Below, piece by piece: positions 25,056 through 36,439 of a stretch of DNA of 64,000 nucleotides (positions are counted from its first letter, which is position 1; every line of letters begins with the position of its first letter). The position numbers were made by a program, and so were the translations under genes. This DNA comes from Marsupella aquatica (taxonomy: Eukaryota; Marchantiophyta). A model generated the notes under the pieces. That model saw nothing but the letters and a program-made list of their open reading frames with translations, searched no databases and was not told the DNA's origin. The stretch spans positions 20,150,001 to 20,214,000 of the forward strand of contig OZ316896.1 in the NCBI GenBank assembly GCA_973895155.1, written 5' to 3'.

Positions 25056-25925
25056 TAGGGGCAGACGATGCAAGGAGCCATGGCCATGGCACAGGGCTTG
25101 CCAGGTGGGGCAACTCGCCTCGATTGTCAGGAGGTGGAGACAGGTACATGGTGGCCAGGGTGATGGCAAGCATATGTACTCATTTTCTTGATCCAACGAC
25201 ATGCAAAAATGGTAAACGATCTAAGTGCCATTGATGACTCACATCCACACTGCATTTCGTAAATGGATGACAACAATGATTTGTGCGAGATCATGTATTA
25301 TAGTGTTTGATGAATGGATGGAAAGACTGATGATAACCATAAAATTGATTGACTGTAAAATGACCCTCTCACACAATTAAGTCATAACACAAAGAACTCG
25401 TGTGGGTCTGCTTATGCATTGCTCTAAGAAGGTACCAGTGCTATGACCAGACCAAAGGCAGGCCAGGCCATCTCTAGTTACCCAGCTGCCATGGCCTGCA
25501 CCACTTAGCTAGCACCATCGATGCTGGTGATCTAAGTGGTGTCAAAACAGAGAAATTGACATCTTCATTTCTTATTCAGTTATGCTTCCAATAAAATCAG
25601 AGCTCAATCCAACAAAGAATCCTCCCTACTGTACACATGATCTGCTGTACACATGATGCTCCTGTGTAATATCACAAAGTAGCTCACATTGAAGAAGTTG
25701 TCTTGTTCAGAATTCTCAGTGTCTTTGGGAGAAGCACCTCCCCGAGGCCTTCTTGCATTTTGAGTCTGTGTTCTAAATGTGAGTTGCTGATGTTGAATTT
25801 GAATATGAACTTACCCCTAACTGACCAATCTATGAAAACTTTCTTCATAAGTGAAGTTGGTTTTTGGTGCAAAATCAAAATTGAGGGCATTTCATTAGCT
25901 GTGAATGCTCCAGCAGACGAGGGAC
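25056..25925. other. Gene-free stretch, nothing recognised
   Basis: Short ORFs only, no motif seen. Confidence 0.45.
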
Positions 25926-25977
25926 TTCACAAGATTGTAGAGGGAGATTGAGTTCACAAGATTGTAGAGGGAGATTG
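25926..25977 (+). repeat. 27-bp tandem duplication
   Basis: TTCACAAGATTGTAGAGGGA plus GATTG occurs at 25926-25950 and again at 25953-25977, identical by eye. Confidence 0.9.
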
Positions 25978-26018
25978 CTGCAAATGAAAGGCATACAAAT
26001 TAGTTCGTGGACCCCCTA

Positions 26019-26230
26019 TTAACGGAAAGCTTCAGACGACATCAACCCCTTGAACTCCTGAAAGTCCACCTTCCCATTAACGCCCGCATCAACTCCCTTG
26101 ATCATCTGCTGACACTTCTTATAACTATGTCCTTCTTTCATGCCTAGGCTCTTCAACACCATCTGCACGTAGACGAGGCCCTTACTGAACCCTGCTAAGC
26201 TTGCTTCTCTTTCGTTCGCTCGTGCCTCAT
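26019..26230 (-). pseudogene. Calmodulin-like protein (EF-hand) fragment
   Basis: The minus strand encodes MVLKSLGMKEGHSYKKCQQM followed by IKGVDAGVNGKVDFQEFKGL and a stop (TAA at 26019-26021). This is the last helix-loop-helix of a plant calmodulin-like protein: ELRxVLxSLGxKxGxxxxxCxxMI then an EF loop. The loop D-A-G-V-N-G-K-V-D-F-Q-E keeps positions 1, 5, 6, 8 and 12 but has Gly instead of Asp at position 3. Upstream, EREASLAGFSKGLVYVQ looks like the preceding EF-hand with its loop partly deleted. There is no start codon and no N-terminal EF-hands, so I take it as a truncated pseudogene. Confidence 0.7.
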
Positions 26231-26231
26231 G

Positions 26232-26860
26232 CGTTGGACAATCTGACAGTAGCGAGAGGCATCACGGAGTTAGGAACTGCAATGATGACGCCATGGAAAG
26301 GAGTGCTGAGTGATCCAACATAGAATCATGTCCACTTCTTCCTTCGTTGCAACAGAAGGTCGAGAAAATTGCCACGATTACTTTGTCATCAGATCAACTT
26401 GCTGAGAGAGATTTAGTTATTATTCAATTGAAACACAATTCAGAATGCGGGTGGGCAGCAGTTACTCAGGGTAAAAAAAAGTGAAGGTGGGCCTCCTAGT
26501 AATTGAACAGTCTGTTACCTAGGGTAAATAAAATGGTTATTTTTAAAATAATTTTACATCATGGTTTACGGCATGACATCCTCAATTTTACCAAAATCAT
26601 GCCACAGACACGAATGTTGAAACAATTTTATTTTGTAAACCAATTTGTACCTATTTGCAGCGCATCTCGATGATGTGGCGCGCTGTGGAGTCTCGAATTT
26701 TGGAAGGGACCTCTAGTGGGGTCCGTAAATACAAATGGAAACAATTGGGGAGGGCATTAAGTGTATCTACAGAACCCTTGCGCCTCTGTATCCCCCCAGC
26801 CCCTGGTCACTTGGTGTCTATCTAGTCCTTTTATCTGTGGTTGAACACAAAAATAAAGGT
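26232..26860. other. Gene-free stretch, nothing recognised
   Basis: No ORF or repeat of note. Confidence 0.45.
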
Positions 26861-26867
26861 CGCCTTG

Positions 26868-27032
26868 TTTCACTCCAACAAAGTGCTAAAACATAGAAAT
26901 CATCTAATGGAGCTTTCCAAGCTTGTAACCAAGTTGATTATATATTTATATTTTTTTACAGGGTGTGCAGATTTCACTTCACCCCAATGCTAACACGTAA
27001 AAATCATCAAATGGAGCTTCTAAGCTTCTAAC
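26868..27032 (+). repeat. Diverged two-copy repeat, period about 104 bp
   Basis: TTTCAC...AA(A/T)GCTAA(A/C)AC...AAATCATC(T/A)AATGGAGCTT...AAGCTT(G/C)TAAC occurs at 26868 and 26972. The copies are separated by an AT-rich linker. Confidence 0.65.
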
Positions 27033-27418
27033 AAATTTTTTTGTTTATCTAGATGTGTTATTTCTCTTGTAGGATACGGAGGTTGATGCCTTACTGCACT
27101 GCACCACAACAATTGATTTTGGGGACTAGTTACTTTTAAACCCCAAAAACCTGAGAGGTACTCACAAAGAAAAGAACATTAATACTCTTTGGACATATAA
27201 CTCCCATGGACCACCAGCCAGACTGGGCAAGATTCTTGGATAGATCTAATTTTGTTTGTTTATAAAAACCTATCTGTATACTTTGCTCCACTTGGTGCTT
27301 CTTTTGTGCATATTTGGACAAAAATTGAACCTATCCGTAAAACTTATTTGACCCGGCTTGACTGGTGACTCTTCTTTGACAAAAACTGACACGAACATGA
27401 CAGAAGGAGCACAAAACA

Positions 27419-27620
27419 AAAGATTTGCATGAAAAATATTCTTGGCATCCAAATTGATGTAAAAAAAGTGTTTCAAAACAAGCACCACTACATACCAAGT
27501 CATGAGTTGTATAGACGCTTGTTGGTTTGGGTATCAATAAGTGCTTGGCCGATCATCAGCCCAATGTCAACCATTGTGGCCCATCCTAGCATCAACTTCT
27601 CCTATTTGAGTAAAGTATTA
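27419..27620 (+). mobile_element. Possible Copia reverse-transcriptase relic
   Basis: Across a frameshift near 27437 the plus strand reads KDLHEKY then ILGIQIDV, similar to the Copia RT block KDLGxxxYxLGIQI. About 40 residues on, PMSTIVAHPSINFS resembles the following P(V/I)STPM block. The similarity is short and other domains are absent. The 135-codon ORF 27429-27836 that includes it is not otherwise gene-like. Confidence 0.35.
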
Positions 27621-27844
27621 TTATTTCAATACTCTCTCCTGGACTTTATAAGAGGTGATGGTCTATCTACAGTAGGCATATGTCTCCAAAAGGGCAACAA
27701 GAGTAAAAGATATAGCTCAAAACAAGGAGGGAGGAAACCAAATAACAGGTGTAACTTGCATGGCAGTGAGAGAAAATATACTATAGTCTACAGTGCACAA
27801 GTGCATTCCATCAGTAACTGCAGGTTGGTCGTGTAGGCACCTAA

Positions 27845-27935
27845 TATAAGAGCAATTTTCTTTGTAAATGCACCAAATAGACGCTATCTGCAAGTGCACT
27901 TATATTGCTCTTATAAGAGCAATGAATTGTGCACT
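27845..27935. repeat. Nested palindrome with TATAAGAGCAAT arms
   Basis: ATTGCTCTTATAAGAGCAAT (27904-27923) is a perfect 20-bp palindrome, flanked by AGTGCACT and GTGCACT. TATAAGAGCAAT also occurs at 27845-27856, so it can pair alternatively with 27904-27915. Confidence 0.85.
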
Positions 27936-28110
27936 ATTAAGATTGGGGTATGCAGAGTCCAAAGCATATGACTTGACAAGACCCATGCAAAGTGCATAAG
28001 CAATATCACTTGCACTTTTTGGAAAGTGCAACATGTACTTATGGATAAGTGCAACATGACACCCATGCACTTGTGTGATATAGTGCATAACATGGATAAG
28101 TGCCCGTTTT
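27936..28110. repeat. Cluster of AGTGCA/TGCACT words
   Basis: About ten GTGCA or TGCAC words lie in roughly 200 bp, including the perfect hairpin TGCACTTTTTGGAAAGTGCA (28013-28032) and several ATAAGTGCA words. The same words form the repeats near 10361, 11218, 38330 and 38850. Confidence 0.6.
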
Positions 28111-28720
28111 GAAGTGTCTTCCGGGGACCTGCATTTAGACATGCTAGACTCTATCAAAGTACAGGGTTGAATTTGTTTCTAAAGACAGTCCATCCAGGTT
28201 CTTCCTGATACGCGAAGGGTTTATCCAGGCATATCTGGAACAGGGGCAAGACGTGAAACATGTGGTCAAAAACAAGTAGGGGGTAAAACTAAATAGCAGC
28301 CGTCAGCTGTGGAGGAGAGGTGGCAGTCGTGGCAACAGCCCACCTGCCCAGATTTGACCGCGCCAAGTGCAATCGCATCACTGTACCGGACCGGTTTCGA
28401 AATTTTCTATTTTCTATCAAATTCCAAAAACTCCAGAAACCAAACGAGTGGTCGAGAAATAACTCGAGTCACACGATTGGCCACCAAAGGCTCACCCATG
28501 GAAATACTGACACCCGTTGTACTCTGAACTGTGAAAAGCCCCGAGTACGGCACCCGTCGTGCGCGAACTGGAGCGGGCCGACGGCGCACCCATCCCTCAA
28601 AGTGATCGAACGGCGGTAAACGCGATGGCACTTCGAGCTGTGAGTTTTGACCGTCGATAGTTTCACCGTTGACGGGAGTTTGGGGACAGTCATGATGACA
28701 GTATTCTCATCCGGAGGGTG
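28111..28720. other. Gene-free stretch upstream of the PSY promoter
   Basis: Overlapping short ORFs on both strands in a GC-richer area; none has a motif. Confidence 0.4.
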
Positions 28721-29954
28721 GGACCCCCATGCCGGGTCGGGAAACGGTATCGGATATCCGGAGATACCGTATACTGTATACGGTCGGTACCGGTACTGTA
28801 TGGTGGAGTAGGGGTACCAGGCCGATGCCATCGTGTTTGTCTCAGGTGCCTGAGAATTTTGTGGGCTGACGAAAGACATGGAGCTCCATTCATTGTTGGG
28901 AAATCCATCCGCCGAGCTCCGCAGATCCAATCAATAAATCCCATTCTGCTCAGCAGCTCGCCCTTCCTCAGTATCGAGCTCGAGTTCCCGATTGAGGTCG
29001 AAAATCAGTACAGTGGAGTGGAGAGTATTATTACTTATGCTCCTGTTTCTGTGCGCTTTTCTGTGAGCTGCTGTGCTCGTGGTAGAAGAAGTGGAGGGCC
29101 ACACAGCGAGGACAGAGGGTCATGGTGGGGCTTCGGCAGTGATTGCAGCGAAGTGTTGAGGTCACTTTTTGGTGCTCGCTCGCTAATCACTGCTGCGCTG
29201 GAGAGCTTTTCTATCTACTTGGCGATCTCTCGGCCCCCGCCGGTTGGTTGTGTGGCGTTGCTCCTCCTCCCCTTTGTGGTTGGCTGGCTGGCTCGCTCGC
29301 TGGCCAGAGCTGAGCTGAGCTGAGCTGAACGAGCTCGCAAGTGCAAACAAAGCGGGAAAGGGCGGAAAGGCCCGCAGAAGGACAGCACCCAATCTGTTTG
29401 TCCGCCGTCTGTCGATCTATTTGTCTCTCCGAGTCGTGGACCCGAACTCCTGTGGTCGTGTGGAGTTTCCATCGTCGTTTTTCAATAACTTCGGAGACAA
29501 CAGGGTCCGAGCGAGATCCTGGCACAAGGAGACGGATTGGCGTACACAACGCATATGTGCAGTAGGATTGTTCGTTGTTGCTGTCGGGTTTCCTCTCGTT
29601 GAAGTGGATGGACAGCATTGGTTGAAGCAATTTTCTCTGCGGATAAGGGCCCTGCGGACGGACGGGTGGACACCACTTGTTACGGAGAGCCCTCGCTTCG
29701 CTCGAGAATCATCGTCTCGTCGGGTTTGATTCTCTCTACTTGGAGCTGTAAGCATCAACGAGCTGGGTTGTCTGATAGGGGTGCGATCACAGAGTCTCTC
29801 GAGGTTTAGTTCTCACTATTCCTAGCTGTGAGCAATTCTGAGCTGTGTGATCACAGAAAATTTAAGGACCAGGATAGAGGACGTCCTACGTGCTGGCGGC
29901 GGGTTGGTCTGAGGCTGGTAGTTTTGTTGTGAGATATTGTGTCTTATTGGAGCA
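28721..29954 (+). promoter_or_regulatory. Upstream region and inferred 5' leader of phytoene synthase
   Basis: A palindrome cluster lies at 28751-28784 (CGGATATCCG, then ACCGTATAC-T-GTATACGGT). CCAATCAATAAATCC at 28925-28939 could be a CCAAT/TATA-like core. From about 28960 to the ATG the sequence is GC-rich and contains a (GCTGA)n patch at 29311-29328. A leader of up to about 1 kb is possible, perhaps with an intron, but no start site can be fixed. The 201-codon ORF 28718-29323 and the antisense ORFs here show no family motif. Confidence 0.4.
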
Positions 29955-32444
29955 ATGCAGTCTGTGTCTTATGGCACCCTGAGTGCGGGAGCCGGATGCC
30001 GGGTTGTAGCAGAGGCTGAGCGTCTGTCATGGAGCTCGTCGCAGCAGTATGGGAAGAATTCTCTGGACTGCAATAATTCGGTTCGAGGGCGAGATAGGGC
30101 TATCTCTCTTGCCTGCCCTGTGAAGCTAAGGGCTGCTCTCGGACTTGGCCCGAATGGCGGGCCGGTAGGTCTGTCGACGAAGGAGCGTGGGAGTTATTTG
30201 AAAGTGTTGTCTAGTTTGATCACTGACCCCTCGGACAGGTCCATGCTGTCAGCAGAGCAGAAGGTCAATGATTTGGTAGCAAAGCAGGCCTCCATGTTTC
30301 AGGAACAGATGAAGCGGGGACTTACAGGTTCTGACTTGCAAACGAGCCAGAGAGTGACAATTACTCCGGATTTGCTGGTCGAGGCCTATGCCCGCTGCGG
30401 GGAGGTGTGCGCGGAGTACGCCAAAACCTTCTACCTTGGTATTTTCTCATGTTCCTCACCGCCCCTCCCACCAGCTGTCATTGTGACTATGTCACTCTAG
30501 TCGGAGTCTAAAAATCTTGAAAGAGTGTTAGTTCACTTGCATGCAGGTCCATAATTTTCTATACACTTCTGCATGGAGGTTTCGGATCGGTTACTCTTTC
30601 GGGTCCACATTTCCGTCTTCCCATGCATGCATTGTAGTATGGTTTTGTTGCCTCATCAGTGTTCTCTTATTTGAACGAAGTGGATACGGCCGTTCCTCTG
30701 GTTGTCGTGTCTGCCAAATTCCTAAGACGGGGTGTTTGTTTGGAAATCAGGAACGAAGCTGATGACCCCTGCTCGACAGAGAGCCATTTGGGCCATATAT
30801 GGTAACGACCGACTACTTAATTGGCTGTCCTACTGTATTTTTTCTCGGATTATAAATTCGCTCTCCCAACTTAAATCAGTTCCCTGCTCTCTTTTTGGAG
30901 GGTGAATGGAAAAGGTAGTTTTATGTGACATGCAGCAGTTCTGCAGCTTGGGCGGACCATGGGAAGGTTCTCAATTTAATTTTAGGCTGGGATGACATTA
31001 GATAGTCTTGAGCTGGTCAAGGTTTCGCTTGCTTTAGTCGCCTCTCTGATTGTTCTCCTCCCTCTTGCAGTGTGGTGCAGGAGAACTGATGAATTGGTTG
31101 ATGGACCCAATGCCTCACGCATCACCCCGACAGCCCTAGACCGGTGGGAGGAAAGGCTTGAAGACATTTTCCGGGGCCAGCCTTACGACATGCTGGATGC
31201 TGCATTATCCGATACCGTCTCTAGGTTTCCCGTCGATATTCAGGTATAGCCGGTGACCAGGTTTTATGTTGTTGCTAAGCATGTTAATCGTTCGGCCCTA
31301 TATTAATTCTTTTGAGGAATGGCCGAATTGTTTAATACGCTCCAACTCCACTTCAATTGGCGATATCTCGAGAGATAGTAATTGCAACGGTTCATGATTG
31401 TTATTCTGATTTTTTCGAGCGTGTGTGCAGCCGTTCCGTGACATGATAGACGGGATGCGTATGGACTTGGTGAAGTCTCGTTACCAGACATTCGATGAGC
31501 TGTATCTGTACTGTTACAACGTGGCCGGTACAGTCGGTTTGATGAGCGTACCAGTCATGGGAATTGCTCCAGATTCGAAGGCCACAACTGAAAGCGTTTA
31601 CAGTGCCGCTCTGGCGTTAGGAATTGCAAACCAGCTCACGAATATTTTGCGAGACGTCGGTGAAGAGTGAGTTATCTGATGCTCAGCTGGTCAGAGGGTT
31701 CTGTGACTTTAATTCGATATCTTGAAAATATTTCATTGGCAGTGCAGACCAGGACTTGAGAGAGCCGGGCCATGGTATAAATTGTATTGAGTGTCACGAA
31801 TAGGGTCTTTAATGAGATTTAGATGTCGTTGTCATGCTGCTTTGAGAGTGATTGAATTTAATATGGCCCCAGCCCTTGCAGATGAATTGCATCCATCGTT
31901 TATCAAGCCCTGTCAAGTTGCTAATTTTCAACTTGTGGGTTTGCAGTGCTCGTAGACACAGAATATATCTTCCACAAGACGAACTGAAGAAATTTGGATT
32001 GTCAGACGAAGATATTTTCGGTGGAGTGGTAACTGACAAGTGGAGAGCCTTCATGAAGGACCAGATTGCCAGAGCTCGGATGTTTTTCAAACAGGCCGAG
32101 GCTGGTGTTGGGGAATTGGACAAGGACAGCCGATGGCCGGTAGGTCTCCCCGTTTTTGAAAGTCGAAAGCAGCTTGAAGTAATTCTTTTACTGGAAGTCT
32201 TAAGTCTATGAATATTCTAGGTACACACGTTTCTAATTGTAGCGATGCTGGCATATCGTAGGTCTGGGCATCTCTGATCTTGTACCAGAAGATTTTGGAT
32301 GGCATTGAAGCCAACGACTACGACAACTTCACGAAGCGTGCATATGTGGGAAAATGGAAGAAGTTCGTATTGTTGCCAGCTGCTTATGGAAGAGCTCTCG
32401 TTAAGCCACCTTCTTCAACTGCTCCGAGGCTTATCAGAGCTTGA
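29955..32444 (+). CDS. PSY: Phytoene synthase (plastid)
   Basis: Condenses two geranylgeranyl diphosphates to phytoene, the first committed step of carotenoid synthesis, in plastids. Exons: 29955-30438, 30751-30801, 31071-31243, 31431-31666, 31947-32139 and 32262-32444, giving 439 residues; all introns are GT-AG and in frame. The first roughly 75 residues are Ser/Ala/Arg-rich and fit a transit peptide. The mature part starts near [20 protein letters not shown]. Both Asp-rich motifs are present: DELVD at 185-189 and DVGED at 311-315. [25 protein letters not shown] and [16 protein letters not shown] follow in order. The residue before RIYLPQ in the usual RRGR is His (RRHR). The ATG at 29955 is chosen over the upstream in-frame TTG. 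A 77-bp tandem duplication covers the last 21 codons and the stop. Confidence 0.96.
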
Positions 32445-32532
32445 GAACAGTCCTTGCTGCTTATGGAAGAGCTCTCGTTAAACCACCTTCTTCAACTGCT
32501 CCGAGGCTTATCAGAGCTTGAGAACAGTCCTT
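32379..32532 (+). repeat. 77-bp tandem duplication across the PSY stop codon
   Basis: Units 32379-32455 and 32456-32532 differ at one base (G at 32405, A at 32482). The first unit carries the last 21 PSY codons plus the TGA stop (32442-32444). The second lies in the 3' UTR and, because 77 is not a multiple of 3, in another frame. Confidence 0.97.
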
Positions 32533-33340
32533 CACAATCTCTCCCTCGTGCGTTTCTCATTAGACATATGCCTTGTCACCGATGTCTTGCCCCCATTAGT
32601 TTGAGCCTCTAACCAGATTCAGTGGCTCGAGCAGAATGCGCTCGAGTCTCTTGTTCCTCGTTTTAGGGAAGGAACTATTGTAGCATACGTAGGTTTTTCA
32701 CCATTGAATGGTCCACATATTCATCCGCTAAGAAGCTGCTGATCAACACCTTGATCAGAGAGTAAGAAATCGACAGCGAGGCTTTAATCCCAGAGTCTTA
32801 GAGTACTTCTCGTGTAACGTAGTTGCCTCATTCTGGCACTCATGTAATATATCACACAGTCAAATTCAAAATCGGATAGCTTTTACACCCGTCAGAAGCT
32901 CTCATTTGGCCATCTATCATCCTGGATTTCTGCTTGCAAGCACCGGAAACTATGGTAGTTATCTGATTGCTTACGAGGCTCCTCTACCAGATGCACTTGT
33001 TTATAATTGCAGAATGTTCTTCTAAAGTGGGCTGCTGGCTCGCTGTCTGTCCGGTATCCGCGTTTTGGAGGGAAAAATGTACCGTCATCAGAAAGTTTGA
33101 TCAAATGGCAAGGTAACATTATGATACTGTTGCACATTGCCCTCAATTGAATCTGTGGATATGTCCTAGTGACATTTTACAAAAGGGTGAGCTTGTAGTC
33201 TTGGAAAGTAACTTTCTACGACCACTTCGCGCATCCTGAATCTATTCGTAGACTTGTAAATTTGGTGTAGCAGCTCTGTTCCTTCGAGCGGGGCATGTGA
33301 ACTCGTTTACACAAGATGGCTCGTAAAATCTTGAAATTGT
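32445..33340 (+). other. Inferred 3' UTR of PSY and downstream sequence
   Basis: The second duplication unit opens the UTR. No convincing AATAAA signal was seen; TGTAATATATC near 32842 is only a weak candidate. No further gene was seen. Confidence 0.4.
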
Positions 33341-35090
33341 TCAGTATGAAATCGGGGTTTCGGGATTTGGATCTTTATGGAGTGTTCCCTCCTGCTCGAA
33401 AGTGTCCATTTCCAAGACAGTGCTCTGGGGACTACTTTTGACTCCGCAGATCTCCATCAACTGGATGTTTACTACCCAAATCTCTGCACCGATGCAAGTC
33501 TGGGACACCAATTCATCAGGCAAGATACTCACAAGAACGTTCTGGTAGTCCACCTTTCACTTCCGTTACCAATTAAATCTGTTTCTTTGTTTTAGGGAGT
33601 CAAACACCTTCGACTAGTACCCCGAACACCCTGAAGTGAAGCTGAAGCGTCTCCAGCTTGTCACAGCATTGTGAGACTTTCACCCATGCTTGACTGGGCC
33701 CCGATTCCGAATTCTTAGACGACTGCACCAGGTGCATGCGTTGAGAGACTCACGCTTTTGACTAGAGGGTTTGAACTGGAAAAGAGTCTATCAGAAGAGT
33801 AAACACACCAGATGGGGTACACTACATGCTTGCCAAGAAACGAGAATTCCATCCCTAAGGTCAATGAGTCATGGTTTCACTAAGCAACATGACCGAAGTC
33901 ACCTTTGATGTTTTCCGTTTGACTTCGCTAGTGGATTCAATTTTCCATTTCACATTGACCTGTTCAAGAGAGATGTGTGTGATCAGATTTTCTCAAAACA
34001 TATTTGGTAGTGGAGGGAAGTAGCGTAGGGTTTAAGCTTAGTCCAATGACCCAAGGTGGGCAAATAGTCTGTAGATTACATCTTAAACTTTCTAGTTTGG
34101 GGTGGACAGGGATTAAATTTGGTTCGAAAACATTTGGGGGCACTATACAAAACGAGCGGAAGGTTGCATCTCTCAATCTCCTCAGAAGATGATGGTCTTT
34201 GGCCAAAGTTTCCAGAAAAGGCAAGCTGCATATCGCTCTATGCTGGGCTCCCTATTCCCTCCATTGGGTTCAAAGAAGCTATGTCCTTTACAAAAGGCGA
34301 GGAGGCCACTTGGTGTGAAAGTTTACTGACCCTAGTCAGAGTGAAGTGGGTACCTGGCTTTTTGTCTGCCTGTTCTTGTTTGTCGTGTCCTTGGTCTGTG
34401 GTTTAGACTATCTCTGGAGGTGGTCCAAAAATCTGATTTAGAGGACATCCTTATTTTTAGCTGCCACATTACCATTGATATTAGTCTCTCCTTAGCCGTT
34501 GATTTCTTTCTGGTGTTTTGGTTTGGGTGTCCAGTGGACTGCTATGGGAAAATGGGTGCACAAGTTGTTCATGCTATTAACTATTCGTTTAGTATTTGCT
34601 TTCTGGTTCATTTTGTCACCCAGAGTGGAGTACACTTACTACCAACTGCTTGGCAATCGTGTGTGGAATGGTTTATGATTTTGTGCTTAGCTTGGTGTCT
34701 GGTCTTTCTTGTAAAGTGCCCCCTTAACACTCTGCAGCTTGAGTAATCAGATGGCCTCAACAAGTGCCTTTTGAAAGTATCTCTAGCTCTCCCCCATTTG
34801 GGTTCATGAGGCTTTCTAGCAGGAAACATGAAAAAATTTGACTAACAAGTAGAGAGTGCCTCAATAGCTCTCCCACATGTGGGTTTACTGGGCAAGCTTT
34901 AGGGAAACATGATTTTTTATACGGACAAGACTCATTATGAAGGATGAGATCTTCAAGCCATCTTACATATCACTTACATGGATGATTTGATTAGTCAGCA
35001 TGCATCAATATGCATAGTTGGGAACCAAATACACCAGGAGCCAGTTGAACCATGCTTCTAACACTTGTGTCCACCCGGAGGCATAGGATA
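33341..35090. other. Gene-free stretch with a weak duplication
   Basis: ORFs up to 108 codons (34420-34746) lack motifs. AGCTCTCCC...GGGTT...GGAAACATGA occurs at about 34784 and again at about 34865, a diverged duplication of about 81 bp. Confidence 0.4.
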
Positions 35091-35095
35091 GGGTT

Positions 35096-35313
35096 TTGTA
35101 TTGCCATTCATCATTAGATTACATATTTTCTAGACCTGAAAAGTTGCCAATAGGAATTAGTATTGTAATGCATCAATTGTACACAGTCACGGAAACATTG
35201 GGTCTTGTATTGCCATTCATCATTAGATTATATATTTTCTAGACCTGAAAAGTTGCCAATAGGAATTAGTATTGTAATGTATCAATTCTACACAGCCACG
35301 GAAACATCCACAT
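35096..35313 (+). repeat. Two-copy tandem repeat, 109-bp unit
   Basis: Units 35096-35204 and 35205-35313 both begin TTGTATTGCCATTCATCATT and run through TCTAGACCTGAAAAGTTGCC to CACGGAAACAT. Only a handful of bases differ, so the duplication is fairly recent. Confidence 0.92.
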
Positions 35314-35647
35314 AGCTTAATCTAGCTCCCATTTCATAGCCCACATTATTCCAGGAGAATGCTCAATTGCTTGTTTCACACGAGTCACCTGTGCTTGGAT
35401 TGAGGGTTTGTTAAGGTCATTATTGATCTCTTGGAGCATTATGAGTAGAGTATCCAAAGGGGACGGTCCCAACGACAGCTAAATCAAAGTCACAAGAATG
35501 TGAGAAAAGAGGATACGTAAAAGCTCGACCATCAATAGCCTTGTGTACGTTGTTATGTTGTTTTATATTGGTAGATGACCTCAGTCTCTCCAAGGAAACT
35601 GATTGAGGTTTTAAATCACAAGTCCTGGTGCTTGTGCAATGCACGAA

Positions 35648-35713
35648 AATACCCCCCATGATTAACGTCCCTAAAGTCACAATACCCCCCATGATTAACG
35701 TCCCTCAAGTCAC
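35648..35713 (+). repeat. Two-copy tandem repeat, 33-bp unit
   Basis: AATACCCCCCATGATTAACG followed by TCCCT(A/C)AAGTCAC occurs at 35648-35680 and 35681-35713, with one difference. Confidence 0.92.
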
Positions 35714-35719
35714 AGTCTA

Positions 35720-36400
35720 AAGGCTTCAGTCTAGACTTAGACCCTGACCCTGTGTGCCATATCATTCAAATCCCCTCCCGAGTGGTGCCCCTTTGCATGC
35801 TGGTGGGTCTACAATATATCTATTGTGCCTTGTATCTCTACCCCTTGCAAAAAGTATAAATAGTATGTTGCCTAAAAATTGCAGCAGCCCAAGTGAAGCA
35901 AAGGACCACGGTAGATGGCAGGCAAAGTTGGTAGTGCAGTTGGTAGCCTTGACCTTGAAGACCAGTCCTTCATTTTTAGTCTTGGAACTGGAAGAGATCA
36001 TCTTAAATAATTATAATTTTACACGAGATCAACTAAGGTGTGATATTATTGACAATGAACTTTCATGGTTCTGCTTCTTAGAGAGTACTTGTAACTTGGA
36101 TTCTATTTCTTCTTGGAGTTACAGACATCTTTGGAAGAGCTAGCCTGAAACGCCTTTGCCACTTTCCTCTATAAATCTGCCCCAACTTTAGAAATGCACC
36201 TAAATTGACTTATTTGAGTTTGCACAAAATTCAAAATGATTTATCTAAGTTAATATTTGAACATATTGTCCATGGCTACTAAGCCACACTTGAACCTTGG
36301 AAGTTGAAGCTTGGATGGACCTCCACTATTGCCGGACACCAGGATGGAGGTTCTCAACTGGGATGGACCACAGTGAAACTCCCTGTTTTGCTCAGATGAT
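35720..36400. other. Gene-free stretch, nothing recognised
   Basis: ORF 35754-36143 (129 codons) shows no motif, and its antisense is open as well. No repeat seen. Confidence 0.4.
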
Positions 36401-36439
36401 ACATGTTACCCGAGCAAGTGAAATGTGTAATAAAAGAAG

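Noticed and set aside
28718-29323. 201-codon plus-strand ORF upstream of PSY
   Set aside because: No motif, biased composition, several other frames open in the same GC-rich leader; better explained as PSY promoter and 5' leader.
35754-36143. 129-codon ORF
   Set aside because: No motif; antisense is also open; surroundings are small repeats.
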